A stretch of DNA of 49,780 nt from Ochromonas danica (taxonomy: Eukaryota > Sar > Chrysophyceae > Chromulinales > Chromulinaceae), in contig VKHL01000189.1 of the NCBI GenBank assembly GCA_015146655.1, forward strand, positions 1 to 49,780, written 5' to 3'. The notes below the pieces were generated by a model, which had not been told where the DNA came from, searched no databases, and saw only the letters and a list, made by a program, of their open reading frames with translations. Both the position numbers and the translations under genes were made by a program. Within the stretch, counting starts at the first letter, position 1; each line of letters begins with the position of its first letter. This document shows, one piece after another, positions 38,151 to 49,780 of the stretch.

Positions 38151-41100
38151 TCACTTCCTTCTTGTAGTGGGTAGCAATGGGGTAGGGGTAGGAGGAGTAG
38201 GAGGGGCTGGACTATCCTGTTCCACTGCCCACAGAGCTGAGTCACTCTCCGCACTCACCTCTCCTCCTCCTCTGCTGTGCAGCACTTGGAGTTCATCTTC
38301 ATCACTGTTGCTGCTGTGACTGAGAGCTATCATCGGAGAGGATGACCCCCTTTGACCTTGGCGAGTGAAGGGGGCAGTAGGGATAGACCAGGCGGTAGGT
38401 ACCGACAGACCCCCTCCTCCTCCTACTACTCCTTCATCATAGACCATCTCATAGTGTGCAAGTTGACTCTTGCTACTACCCGTGGCGACACTTTGTCGAG
38501 GGGGAGGAAGTGTAGCTCTCTCTCCTAGCAGTGCAGCAGAGGCTCTACCAATGCACAGTAGATAGATGCCATTAGAGTCAATCAAATCAATACCTCACAT
38601 AATGAGATCATAGCTAGACACACACACACACTAGTAGACTATACACACATACGCACATACTAGTAGACTATACACACACACTAGACTATACACATGCACA
38701 TACATGTGGACACACACACTCACTAGTAGACCATACACACACATACGCATGTACACACACACATACACACACACACACACACACTCACTACTAGACTATA
38801 CACACACACACACACACACAAGGCTGTGATAGCTCTCTTACCTATTGGATGCCTCATGTATGGGAAGAAGAAGATCTTCTTCAGGGTCAACATCTACTCC
38901 TCGACTGGCTAACCCTACTCTTACACCTCCTGCTCCACCACTCTCTTCTACCTCTTTGTCGAGGTCTAAGAGACGTGATCGAGAAGGGTATTGACTCCAG
39001 CCCATCTTCATCTTATCCTCACTACTACTACTTCCTTGTCGTACCTCTCTAGTAGACATTGGTGGTGGTGCAATGGTAATAGGAGGTATCACTGTCATAC
39101 CCCCAGGAGTAGGAGCAGCAGGAGGAGGAGGAGGTAGCATGGTAGTTGTTGCTGTCGTCTGCATCAACTGATCATGTAAACTCATACGAGCTTGTCGCAA
39201 TACCTCTGCTTGTCGTTCAAGCCCTTGTTGCACCCGGTATACCTCCTGGGCTTCTTTCTCCACCATAGCCTGCATTACATCTGGGTTGGACTGCGTCAAG
39301 CCCGTTGGGTCTAATGGGTTTCGACCCGCTAAGGCCTGCTTCTGCTTCATTGTTAAGACTTGCTCAACTTCAAGTAGCCGTTGACTTTCACTTTCTATCC
39401 GTTGAATGGTCTCTTGTAGTTTAGATTCAGCCTCTTGTAAGACATCTGGTAGTACTACACCTCTCTGTTTACCACTACCACTACCACTACTACCACCACC
39501 ACCTCCTCCTCCTACACTAGAGAGGGTAGCAGCAGTAGCAGTAGCAGTGGTAGTAGAGGAGAGTTGTTGTTGAATTTGTTGCTTCTTTGCAAAGAGTGTA
39601 GCTCTTTCAACAGCTTCAAGTGCATCTTGTGCTTGTTCTTGTGCTAATCGTAATGCACGTGCACGTTCTACCTCTCTCACTTTAACTTCACGTTCAAGGT
39701 AGAGTAAGGCTAATCGTCTTTCCATTTCTTCTTGTACATTTCCTAATTTCTCTAATTCATATTGTTGACGACGTTTCTCTTCTTCTACTTGTCGATGATG
39801 TTTCATTTCATTATCAATTGATTTCCAATGATCGTCTAATTGTTGATCTTTCATTTTTAATTCTTCTTCTTTATTTTGTATATATCCTTGTAATTCATAT
39901 GACCAATCTTCACGTTGACGTAATAATCTTAATTGTCTTATTTTTTCCATTGTCATCATTTCTGCTTTTTCTGCTAATTCACGATGTTTTGCTAACGTTA
40001 ATTGAATATTTAACTTTTCTTGTAGATGTTGACTACTTTTTTCCATCATTTTCTGACTTTCTTGTGCTGTGCTATTCATTAATTCCATCTCTTGTTTAGT
40101 AATGACTTCTAAATGATCTAATCCACGTAATCTTGTTAAACTAATCTCTTCTTCAATATGTTGTAATTCTAATAGATATTGACGTTCTTTTTCCATCATT
40201 TGTTCATGTTGTTGATAGGTAGTAGCCGTTAAGGTATTGTATTTGCGTTGGAAAGCTTCATGTTCATGTTGTAACTCTGTTAAGCGGTAGTCAAGTTGTT
40301 GAAGTATACCTTCACGATGTTGAACTTCTTGACTTAAGGCTAATACACGATTACGTTCACGTATTTGTGCATCAGCGAAATGTTCTGGTTGTCCACCAAA
40401 TACAGGGTAACGACTACTACCTCCTCCTCCTCCTCCTCCTGCACCACCACCACTACTGCTGCACACCCTCGGTAGTGGGAAGAGAGGTCTACCATTCGAT
40501 AAGGCCATATCCATACCAGCTTCTTGTTCTTCATGTTTACTACGATTCATCATCATTACCGTTCGTCTCTTACTACCACTACCACTACCACCACTACCTT
40601 GACCACCACTACCACTACCACTGCTACCATTGACTTCAAATGTCTGTGTGTTACCATATCGTGATGCTATTGCCATATAGTACTTCTCAGGGGTACGACC
40701 TTGTAGCTCCTCTACCGAGGAGGTGAGGCGAGGTAGTGAGAAGTGGTCATAGGTAGATCGTACTGCTAACATAATCTTCTCTTCAGTATCTGCTAACAAC
40801 AGGGTAGTTTTCATTTCTTTCATACAGGCTATAGGAAAGAGGTAGAACAAGGTAGTGTCTTCAAAGTTAGTAAAGAGGTAATCAAGGGTAGCAAGCCATG
40901 CTTCACGATTACAAACTTCACTATAAAGGGTAGAAATCATAAGCCATGCTGGTAGACCTGGTGGGATATGATATTTTTCAAAATGATGATATAGGTCGAT
41001 CGCATGTAACTTAACAAGATCGGTTAACATAACAAGGAGGTGTAGAGGTGGTGCATGTGGATGACTACTAAACCATGAAATACCCCAATATTGAAAAATT

Positions 41101-43538
41101 GTCATGATCGTCTCTAAAGTAGACAATTCATCTGGTCCATAGACTAATAGAAAAGGAAAGACAATAGCAGGTAGATAGTCAGCTTGACCTACTACCTCAC
41201 TCCACTGTGCTAGAGCACTACAGAGGTGTTGTAGACGATGGAATAGCTTTCTAGGTGTAATAGGATAACGTTGATTAAGATCACGATAGAGAGGATGTAG
41301 ACCATGAGAAAGAAGATGACGATAAGCTAGACTATTCTCTGGTAGTTGTAATAAGAATCTCCAGATAAGTGAACGATAACGTGAAGGGTAACTACCATGT
41401 CTTTCACGGAAGGCTTTCAATTTCATGAGGTTAATACGACGATCTTTAGGAGTGAGAGAAGTGAGATCGAAGAGAGAGGTAGTAGACAGGTCAGTACCAC
41501 GGAGGAAGCTGGGCACTCCTGAGGTAGTGGTAGCACTACTACTACTGCTACTACCTACACCCTTTCTACCTCCTCCTACACTTCGACTAGTAGTGGTTCG
41601 ATCACTACTACCTCCCACCACCACTACCTTCTTCTTCCTTGCAGTAGTGGTAGAGGTAGTGGTAGCAGGGGTAGCAGCAGGACGGATGTCAGTAGGGTTG
41701 AGGTAGTAGTCATATAACCCTGTGCTTCGATTAAATACCTCTGGACCACTTGAATCAGACCGACTACCCAATCCCTTATACCCCCCACTACCACTACCAC
41801 TACCACCCCCACCACTACCACTACGGTGGGTAGTGGTAGTAGGAGGTCGACTATTACTACCTTGCGAGGGGTCGTAGGCAGTGAGGCGAAGGTCAGTAGC
41901 AGTGGTAGTGGTAGCAGCAGCAGCAGCACTACCGAGGGAGAGCAGGCTGCTAGTACGATCTGCGTGCATGGCAGCATGTAGGAAGAGACGTGCACAGCCA
42001 TCACTACCAATGATCATCACATAGGGAGAAGTGCTACTACCACCACCTCCGAGGAGGTTCCTCCCTAATGATCGTTCGGGGTAGCAGCGAGGTAGTGTGG
42101 TAGTGGCCGCGGGGGAGGTAGTGGTAGTAGTAGTAGTGGAGGAGGAGGAGGAGGAGGAGTAGAGTGTCTCTGGGGTGTACACAGAGAGCACAGTGAGGTA
42201 GCCAGGTGACTGTTCGTGCACCCCCTCGATGCGGAGTACCACTACCTCGCCTGCTCTACCCAACCCCATGACTACCCCATTGCCTAGATCCACTAGACTG
42301 ATGAGAGAGGTAACAGGAGCAGGGAGATCGAATGCGACGAGGTTATGACAGATGATCATGTCTTCACTACCTCTCCCTCCTCCTCCTCCACCACCACCAC
42401 CACCACCACCACCTCCTCCACCACCACCACCACCTCCTCCTCCTCCTGCTGATACCATAGATAAAGACTGATCTTCTATATAGGCCATACATAGACGACA
42501 ATCTGAAGTAGCCATGAAGACAATGAGATCTTCTCTCTTCCTCCTACCACTACCTCCTCCTCCTCCACCACTACTACCTGGTGGTGAGAGGGTACAATGG
42601 GTAGTCCACACAGTGCGAGGTAAGAGATCACAGACGAGGTGACAGGCTAGTTGAAGGCTAGGGTAGGCATAGAGGTAGATACCACTTCTCTCTAACATCA
42701 CAGAGAGGTAGCGCCCTCCTAGTTCAAAGGAGACATGCACAATCACTTCAGGACATTCTAATGTCTCAGTACATCGACTTGATCTAAAATAAAGGTAGTA
42801 GTGGAGAACGTTAAGTTAAGAAGGGAGTGGTAGTAGTAGGAGGAGGAGCAGGAGGAGGAGGAGGAGGAAGGGTAGTTATTATTACCTGAGATCCCAGAGG
42901 ACCACTGTATAATGTCCTTGTACCATAGCTACCATCCATTCCTTAGGATGAGGTAGTAGGATACGTACACTACCGTAACTTAACGGGTAGTGGAAGTTGC
43001 CCACTACCTCGGAGGTGTTCGCATCGAGGATGAGATGACTACCATTGTCATAAGCTACCATGAGATGTGCTCGTTGAAGAGGTAAGAAGGCCATGGCAGA
43101 GAGACGAGAGGAAGCATAGCGGATAGCCTGGTAGCTACCCCCTCCTCCTCCTCCTCCACCACCCCCACCACCTCCTCCTCCTCCTACTGACAGAGGGTCT
43201 AAGGTAAGGTAGTAAAGTTGACCTCGCTCATCACCTAGAACACATCCATGTCCTTGAGGATGGTAAGCAAGGCATTCTAGACTCCATTGACGATGTCGAA
43301 TGGGTAGATTAGCGAATGTGAAGAGTCGACCAGTAGGGTAGAGAGGGGAAGAGGTCTTGAGAGGAAATGATCCTTTGGATTTCAAGATGATCAGACGAGG
43401 ATCATCAGAAGAGGTAGTAGTACCCTCCCCTCCTCCTCCTCCTCCTCCTCCTACCACCCCACTACTACTACCAGCAACACCAGAAGAAGACTTCAAAGAT
43501 AGTTGACTAGTCGAAGCAAAGCTACCTAGTTTATACAT
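38151..43538 (-). CDS. TBC1D31: TBC1D31 (WDR67)-like WD40/TBC/coiled-coil protein
   Basis: Exon 1 (43538-42886) joins exon 2 (42783-38842) in phase, giving over 1530 residues; human TBC1D31 has about 1066. Exon 1 and the start of exon 2 carry divergent WD40 blades (CLAYHPQGHGCVLGDERGQLYYL). The TBC domain is clear: RYRSLIWRFLLQLPEN and RKLFHRLQHLCSALAQWSEV match human KYRMFIWRSLLQLPEN and RKLLRVLQRTLSALAHWSVI. A long Glu/Gln/Arg coiled coil follows (about 800-1200). Human TBC1D31 is a centriolar-satellite protein tied to ciliogenesis, so a flagellar role is likely. Gly, Ser and Thr runs reflect triplet expansion. A third exon (about 38593-38151, 144 codons, SNGIYLLCIGRASAALLGE) probably follows the TG-rich intron, but its frame is off by one with the donor at 38842, so a missed micro-exon or an earlier stop is possible. 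Confidence 0.8.
38620..38820 (-). repeat. Decayed TG microsatellite in the last TBC1D31 intron
   Basis: CA on the + strand, therefore TG on the sense strand, interrupted by repeated CTAGTAGACTATACACAC units. It occupies nearly the whole interval between exon 2 and the presumed last exon. Confidence 0.75.
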
Positions 43539-44543
43539 GTTTCATTATTGTACTGTATTAGATGTATTAGATTTGAATCAATAGACAGCAGGGTAACTGT
43601 TGCAACCACCTCCAGATACCTAGATATAGAGATTTAGAACTAGCTCCACACCTTACAGAATTCCAAAACTTCAAAACTCCAAAACTTCAAAATTACAAAT
43701 TGTTTCTCCAAACAGTCCGTTTCTTTGCTGTTAACTTAAGAGAGATGGGTTTCTACCTCTTCTCCTATAAACATGATGATGTTGCTGCAATCTCATACTA
43801 GTGCAGACTTGATCAACTATCACTAGAGGAGAAGATGAAGACGATCATTGATCAGGATCATCGATCATCGATCATCATCGAATGGGTTCCCCTAATGTAA
43901 TGCGTGTCACTTCTTTTGACTTCCGTAGCCTTCCACTTCATAACACATCCTGGCCACCTGTCCTATACGTACTGCGAAAGTCCCACTTTATTCTGCAAAT
44001 GCAAAGCATTTAGGATTGCGGTGGAAAAATACAAAAATGTGAGCAAAATGTTGTCGGAGAAAATGGACGAAGACCCCCCCCCCCCCCCCGTCCAGTAAAT
44101 CCTTATGATCGAGGACTTTGGCAGCAAGGAGCACTCTAGCAACTGGTTCAAATATATGGTCAAACATTCAGTAATTTTAATGAAGTAGTTATTGAGAATT
44201 CTTCGAAAATTAGCAAAGATGGAAAATGCTGCAAGAGCAGTTTTCCTGCATCTTTTGTAATTTAGAACGCTGAAATCCGACAATGACTTTTGAGTTTGAC
44301 ACTTCCCAGACTTTCGACCGCACCCCACAGTGTTGTTAAGCACTGATTGGTAAAGATATCATAGGAGTGGAAGTAGTCTACCAGCAGCAGTGATTGCTTA
44401 GACTGTGTAGTGTTACTGTATGTTAGGAGAAGGATGATTCCTTCATTAGTCCATCAGATAGACTAGACTAGACTAGACTAGCTAGTTCTCAATATCATGT
44501 TATTATTATTATCTCCTTGACTATCATAGCTTCTTCTTCTTCC
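43539..44543. other. Spacer of about 1 kb without a convincing gene
   Basis: Notable parts are TTCCAAAACTTCAAAACTCC (43659 on), ATCGATCATCGATCATC (43858-43880), a run of about 16 C residues (44074-44089) and TAGACTAGACTAGACTAG (44459-44479). A 126-residue minus-strand frame at 43963-44343 crosses the C-run as poly-Gly and has no recognisable domain. Upstream of the TBC1D31 start there should be a promoter, but no motif stands out. Confidence 0.5.
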
Positions 44544-47500
44544 TTAAATTGCTCCCTTGGCCCTCAGAAGTGCTTTAATCTCTTCTGTCTTAGCAACACA
44601 CAGAGGAGTCTTTCCATTCTAAATTAACAGCAACCACAAGACATATTACACAACACACACAGTAAGAGTCAATATGACAGTAAGAGAATGACAAGGTTAG
44701 AGTCAATAACAACACACTCTGTCAAGATACTGTAACTACTGCCACTAACATCTTACTACTACTGTATAACCTACTAACATATAACATATAGCAGTAATAC
44801 CATCTAATTACTGTACTACCATAATAATAATTATAACAACACACTCTGTCAAGATACTGTAACTACTGCCACTAATAACATCTTACTACTGCTATTATAT
44901 AACTTACTAACATATAACATATAGCAGTAGTACCATCTAATCACTGTAATCCAATAATAATAATAACAACAACATATCATAGACTCTATTGCTAACCTCT
45001 CATACATACCACCATAACACATGCTACCATACAAGTTGATATTATACATAGACATACTTACATTATCAGGTTTGTTGACAACCACTCGTTCATCACGTAG
45101 CAAAACCCTAACAACTTCAACATGGCCATAGTTACAGGCCGTGTAAAGGGGCGTCCATCCACACTACCCAAACACAGTCACATATATATTAGCTATAACA
45201 ATAGTAATAACAATGACATTGTAATATTCTATATCTGCTCATACTAACATATGCTAATAATACTAACACCTTCACCTACTTTCTATCTACTACACCTACA
45301 CTAACTTATAACATATACACCATCATAACAGACTAACTAGTATACTGTATAGATATCTACTCATACTAACATATACTATACATTAACATATTCATCTGCT
45401 TTCTACCTACACTAACACTAACTTATAACATATACACCATCATAACAGACTAACTAGTATACTGTATAGATATCTACTCATAGTAACACATACTATACAT
45501 TAACATATTCATCTGCTTTCTACCTACACTAACTTATACTACATATCATTAATATGACATACTATACTATACAGTACAAGACGACTACCATGTAAGGTTG
45601 ATGAAACGATAGCCGTACTTACCTTATCAGTCGTGTAAACCTACACTTACAACATATCATTATTGTGACATACTGTACGCTACAGTACAAGAGTACTAAC
45701 CGGAAAGGCAAAAGACCAAAACTTCATTATTTCCGCATTCATGTTAACATCAACCTTCTCATCACGCAATAAGGCATCAACCACTTCAACATGACCTTCT
45801 AAGCATGCCGCATGCAAGGGCGTATATCCTCTCTAGTCAAACACAGTCACATATATATTAGCTATAACAATAATAATAATAACAATGACATTGTAATATT
45901 ATATATCTGCTCATACTAACAAATGCTAATAATACCAACACCTTCACCTACTTTCTATCTACTACACCTACACTAACTTATAACATATACACCATCATAA
46001 CAGACTAACTAGTATACTGTATAGATATCTACTCATAGTAACATATACTATACATTAACATATTCATCTGCTTTCTACCTACACTAACTTATACTACATA
46101 TCATAACAGACTAACTAGTATACTGTATAGATATCTACTCATAGTAACATATACTATACATTAACATATTCATCTGCTTTCTACCTACACTAACTTATAC
46201 TACATATCATAACAGACTAACTAGTATACTGTATAGATATCTACTCATAGTAACATATACTATACATTAACATATTCATCTGCTTTCTACCTACACTAAC
46301 TTATACTACATATCATAACAGACTAACTAGTATACTGTATAGATATCTACTCATAGTAACATATACTATACATTAACATATTCATCTGCTTTCTACCTAC
46401 ATTAACACTAACTTATAACATATACACCATCATAACAGACTAACTATTAACATTACAACCATAATAAAACATAATTATATGTAGGATTTGCGACATAGAG
46501 CATCAAGTCATATTAACGTACACACACTACCGTAATACAACAGTCACACATTATATCTCCTACACCAACAACTTCCAATATACAACATCTCGTCATTACT
46601 CCATTTTATATAAGACAAGAAAGACTACGACCATAGTAACTTCGTTGCCAATACTGTTTTAGGTTGGTTGCGTATCTATGGATATTTCTATTGTATGGTT
46701 GGTTATTAGAAGACTTATCACTCTTACCTTATCAACCATGTTAACATCTATACGAGGAGCAGCCAATAAGACTTTCACAACTTCGACATTCCTCTTCATT
46801 TGGCAAAAGAAATGCAAAAGAGTACCTCCATCCTAATCAAAACCAGTCACCAGCATTGCTATTAGTATGCTATTGCAATAGTCTAACAAGATTGTAAGTA
46901 TGGTCATACTAACATACACACAATAACACCTCCACATGCTAACCTACTACACCCGCCCATGCTTTTAGACAAGATTGCTGCACCATATAACACGTCATAT
47001 ATATATATACCGAGAATACTCAAACTAAATCACCTTTCCAACTATACAACATTACACTACCGCTACATATCTACATCTATATCTATATCCATATATAAAC
47101 TAATTATAAGCACACTACTCAGACCTCATTGCTCACCGTACTGTCCACAGCATTGACATCAATTGCTGGATGAAGTAACAACAGCCTCATCATCTCAACG
47201 TTGCGCTTAGCAGCTGCCATCCGCAGTGCTCTGATACCCTACAGACCATTATTAGACATTCACCACATCATATCATCCCTATTAGAATAGACAACAACAT
47301 AGTTGAGGTATCCACAGATATCCATGACACCACCTTTTACACACAATATCAACCAGCAGACTAGACTATAATCAACATATACATACTTGTACTACTCATA
47401 TAGGACACCTACACCAACACTTTCTAACATACATAATCTAGAACCCATCATACAACACTATACTACCGCCATAGCCATAATAGCAGATATCATATGCAGT

Positions 47501-49780
47501 CATACTTACGTTATTAACTTTGGTTATATCCACCCGCTCATCGAGCAACAAGGTATTCACCACTTCAACATTTCCACTGCAGCATGCAGCAAGAAAGGGA
47601 GTATCTCCAACCTGCTCACACACCACAGTGAGGATTAGTATAATAGGTATCTCATATACAGAATGACGATATAAATAGTACATAACAGTAGTACATAGTA
47701 TACTAACATTTAGACAATACTACAACACCACAGTCGTATATTATATCTACTACATCAACAACTTCCAACAACTTACTTTGTCTGCCATGTTTACATCTAT
47801 ATGAGGAGCAGCTAATAAGAGTTTCACAACTTCGACATTCCCCCTTGTTTTGCACATAGCATGTAAAAGAGTACTTCCATCCTACATGAACACAGACAAC
47901 AGAATTATTAACATACTAATACTAATTGTTGCAATAGTATTAGTATGCTATTGCAATAGTCTAACAAGATTGCAATAGTCTAACAAGATTGCAATAGGCT
48001 GGCATACACAAAATAACACCTTCACATACCAGCCTACTACACCACCAACATCCCGTCCATGCTTTTAAACAAGATTGCTGTACCATATAACACGTCATAT
48101 AAATACACTGAGAATACTCAAACTAAATCACCTTTCCTACTAAACAACATTACACTGCCGCTAGATATATATAGACTATTAACTATAAGCAAACTAAGTA
48201 GACATCATGAGTTAGTAGTTGAAAGATTTTGTAAACTCACCGTACTGTCCACAGCATTGACATCAATTGCTGGATGAAGTAACAACAGCCTCATCATCTC
48301 AACGTTGCGCTTAGCAGCTGCCATCCGCAGTGCTGTAATACCCTACAGACCATTATTAGACATTCACCACATCATACCATTCCTATTAGAATAGACAACA
48401 ACATAGTTGAGGTATCCACATATATCTATAGACATGTTGTTCTCCTGTTCTTCATTACATCACCTGCTACACAGAAGATCAACCAGCAGACTAGACTATA
48501 ATCAATAGCTTTACCTTGACTTCTTTACCATCTACAGTCATTGTGAAGTGATGGTGGATTAGTGATACAGGGATTCTGTCGATTGCATTGCAAGTCTCCA
48601 GCACTTTCAATGCTGTCACGTCTCCTGATTCTACCATTGCCTGCCAATTAGTGAAGCAGGTTTGTAGAAGTATAGCGACTTGGCTTTCTTGTTGTTGAGA
48701 AAGGAATTTGCGAACTAGCGCCTGTGCTTGGTTTGCCCTACTCTCTTCCCCAATTCGTTCTGCTTCTTTAATGTCGCGTGCTTTGACAGCCTCTTGCAGG
48801 TTAGACCTCAGTACAGCTACCTGAGTGAGAGATGCCTCCTTCGCTTTGTCTGTCTCTTCTAGTTGAGTCTTCAGTGCAGCTATCTCAGTCAGAGATGCCA
48901 CCTTCACTTTGTCTGTCTCTTCTAGTTTAGTCTTCAGTGCAGCTATCTCAGTCAGAGATGCCACCTTCGCTTTGTCTGCCTCTTCTAGTTTAGTCTTCAG
49001 TGCAGCTATCTCAGTCAGAGATGCCACCTTCACTTTGTCTGTCTCTTCTAGTTTAGTCTTCAGTGCAGCTATCTCAGTCAGAGATGCCACCTTCGCTTTG
49101 TCTGCCTCTTCTAGTTTAGTCTTCAGTGCAGCTATCTCAGTCAGAGATGCCACCTTCACTTTGTCTGTCTCTTCTAGTTTAGTCTTCAGTGCAGCTATCT
49201 CAGTCAGAGATGCCACCTTCGCTTTGTCTGCCTCTTCTAGTTTAGTCTTCAGTGCAGCTATCTCAGTCAGAGATGCCACCTTCACTTTGTCTGTCTCTTC
49301 TAGTTTAGTCTTCAGTGCAGCTATCTCAGTCAGAGATGCCACCTTCACTTTGTCTGCCTCTTCTAGTTGAGTCTTCAGACCAGCTATCTCAGTCAGAGAT
49401 GCCACCTTCGCTTTGTCTGCCGCTTTTAGTTTGGACTTGAGCAAAGTAATCACAGTCTGTGTTGAAGCTTGGACTCTGCTAAGTTTTTTTTCAGCGGCAT
49501 GTCTCATTTTTGCTTCTGTCTCTCCAGCTTTGATAGCGTTTTCGAGTTTAGTATTCAAATCCGCAACCTCCGCCTGGGTTGACTTCATCACTTGTTGTAG
49601 CTTTCTCTCTAACTCAGCTCGTTTTGTTGCTTCTGTCTCTCTTGCTTTGATGCTCTCTTCTAGTTCAGACAACACCTTCTCATTTACTGCCTGAGACTCT
49701 TCCAGCTTTCTCTCTAACTCAGCTCGTTTTGTTGCTTCTGTCTCTCTTGCTTTGATGCTCTCTTCTAGTTCAGACAACAC
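44544..49780 (-). CDS. Coiled-coil/ankyrin-repeat protein, about one ankyrin repeat per exon (5' end missing)
   Basis: The reverse-strand frame is open at the window edge. Exons: A 49780-48515, B 48342-48241, C 47881-47777, D 47611-47510, E 47238-47137, F 46832-46728, G 45832 to about 45700, H 45163-45062, I 44618-44544 with the stop. Almost all junctions are phase 0, and exons B to F and H are 34-35 codons, one ankyrin repeat each ([32 protein letters not shown]). Exon A encodes over 420 residues of coiled coil, including 21-residue repeats ([17 protein letters not shown]), ending with TVDGKEVK. Exon G's donor at 45699 leaves the wrong phase for exon H, so a donor or micro-exon near 45600-45650 is unresolved. 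This is likely a scaffold or binding protein; the ligand is unknown. Confidence 0.8.
45340..46445 (-). repeat. 106-bp intronic satellite
   Basis: Four tandem copies with an exact 106-bp period are marked by ATAGATATCTACTCATAGTA at 46021, 46127, 46233 and 46339. Related but broken copies occur at about 45350-45560, on the other side of exon G. Copies in the pure array differ very little. Confidence 0.85.
46728..48350 (-). repeat. Duplicated two-exon block (exons F+E and C+B)
   Basis: Exons E and B are nearly identical at DNA level (GGTATCAGAGC versus GGTATTACAGC, then the same). Exons F and C are closely similar. The introns between them also match (AGACAAGATTGCTG, ATATAACACGTCATAT, GAGAATACTCAAACTAAATC). 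Spacing is about 1.05-1.1 kb. A direct duplication of two ankyrin exons with their introns is the simplest cause. Confidence 0.85.
48838..49405 (-). repeat. 63-bp coding repeat array in the coiled-coil exon
   Basis: About nine 63-bp units encode 21-residue heptad repeats. They alternate between two types, with E-A-D-K-A-K and E-T-D-K-V-K, so the real period is 126 bp. Third-codon positions are almost unchanged between units. Confidence 0.9.

Noticed and set aside
43963-44343. 126-codon minus-strand frame
   Set aside because: Poly-Gly derives from a C homopolymer, with no supporting motif or neighbouring exon.
45340-46445. Regular array considered as CRISPR
   Set aside because: Units are directly adjacent without unique spacers, in an intron of a eukaryotic gene; it is a satellite.
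1-49780. Search for retroelements, virus-like elements or toxin relics
   Set aside because: No reverse transcriptase, integrase, capsid or polymerase motif and no paired long terminal repeats were recognised.

Overview
The window is nuclear DNA of a microbial eukaryote, most likely a stramenopile and perhaps a photosynthetic ochrophyte. The evidence is GT-AG introns in many genes, a cell-surface protein with the P-S-x-Q-P-S repeats common in stramenopile genomes, and two proteins whose N-termini look like a signal peptide followed by the S-(A)-F motif of secondary-plastid targeting. A TBC1D31 (WDR67) homologue hints at a flagellate. Microsatellites fill introns and also coding regions, giving long Gly, Ser, Thr and Pro runs. 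Gene density is high and genes often lie head to head. I saw no CRISPR array, bacterial operon, rRNA gene, retroelement or virus-like element.

Layout: 1-6131 (+) is the 3' part of a large TIG-repeat, multi-pass surface protein. 6598-6804 (-) is a small one-helix membrane protein. 6.9-8.7 kb has no convincing protein gene but holds at least five box C/D snoRNAs on the + strand. Their guide segments match conserved rRNA sequences I know from memory, so this looks like a polycistronic snoRNA host gene. Next come a head-to-head pair, TPRKB/Cgi121 (-) and FIS1 (+), then an acidic E/P/V/A repeat protein (-), a two-exon membrane protein (+), an ankyrin protein (-), an EF-hand protein (+), a coiled-coil protein (-), a divergent OLA1/YchF-like P-loop protein (+), an Xaa-Pro aminopeptidase (+, six exons), a Popeye-type membrane protein (+) and PPWD1 (-).

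At 28.3-31.7 kb are ribosomal protein eL34 (+), with a likely 5'UTR intron, a 528-residue probably organelle-targeted protein (-), and a tRNA-Gln(UUG) with an intron. At 32.7-36.5 kb an F-box/LRR-type gene has a broken head-to-head copy. A second, nearly identical tRNA-Gln lies at 37.7 kb. The TBC1D31 homologue fills 38.2-43.5 kb (-). The last 5 kb (-) is a partial gene joining a long repetitive coiled coil to ankyrin repeats, nearly one repeat per exon; its introns carry 106-bp satellite copies and a duplicated two-exon block.

Working links: eL34 and the snoRNAs both serve ribosome production and appear to share a promoter-proximal module. TPRKB acts in tRNA t6A formation, FIS1 in organelle fission, PPWD1 at the spliceosome and TBC1D31 at centrioles. 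These are housekeeping genes and do not form one pathway. Exon joins were derived by checking reading-frame phase at each GT/AG pair; transcript ends were not observed.
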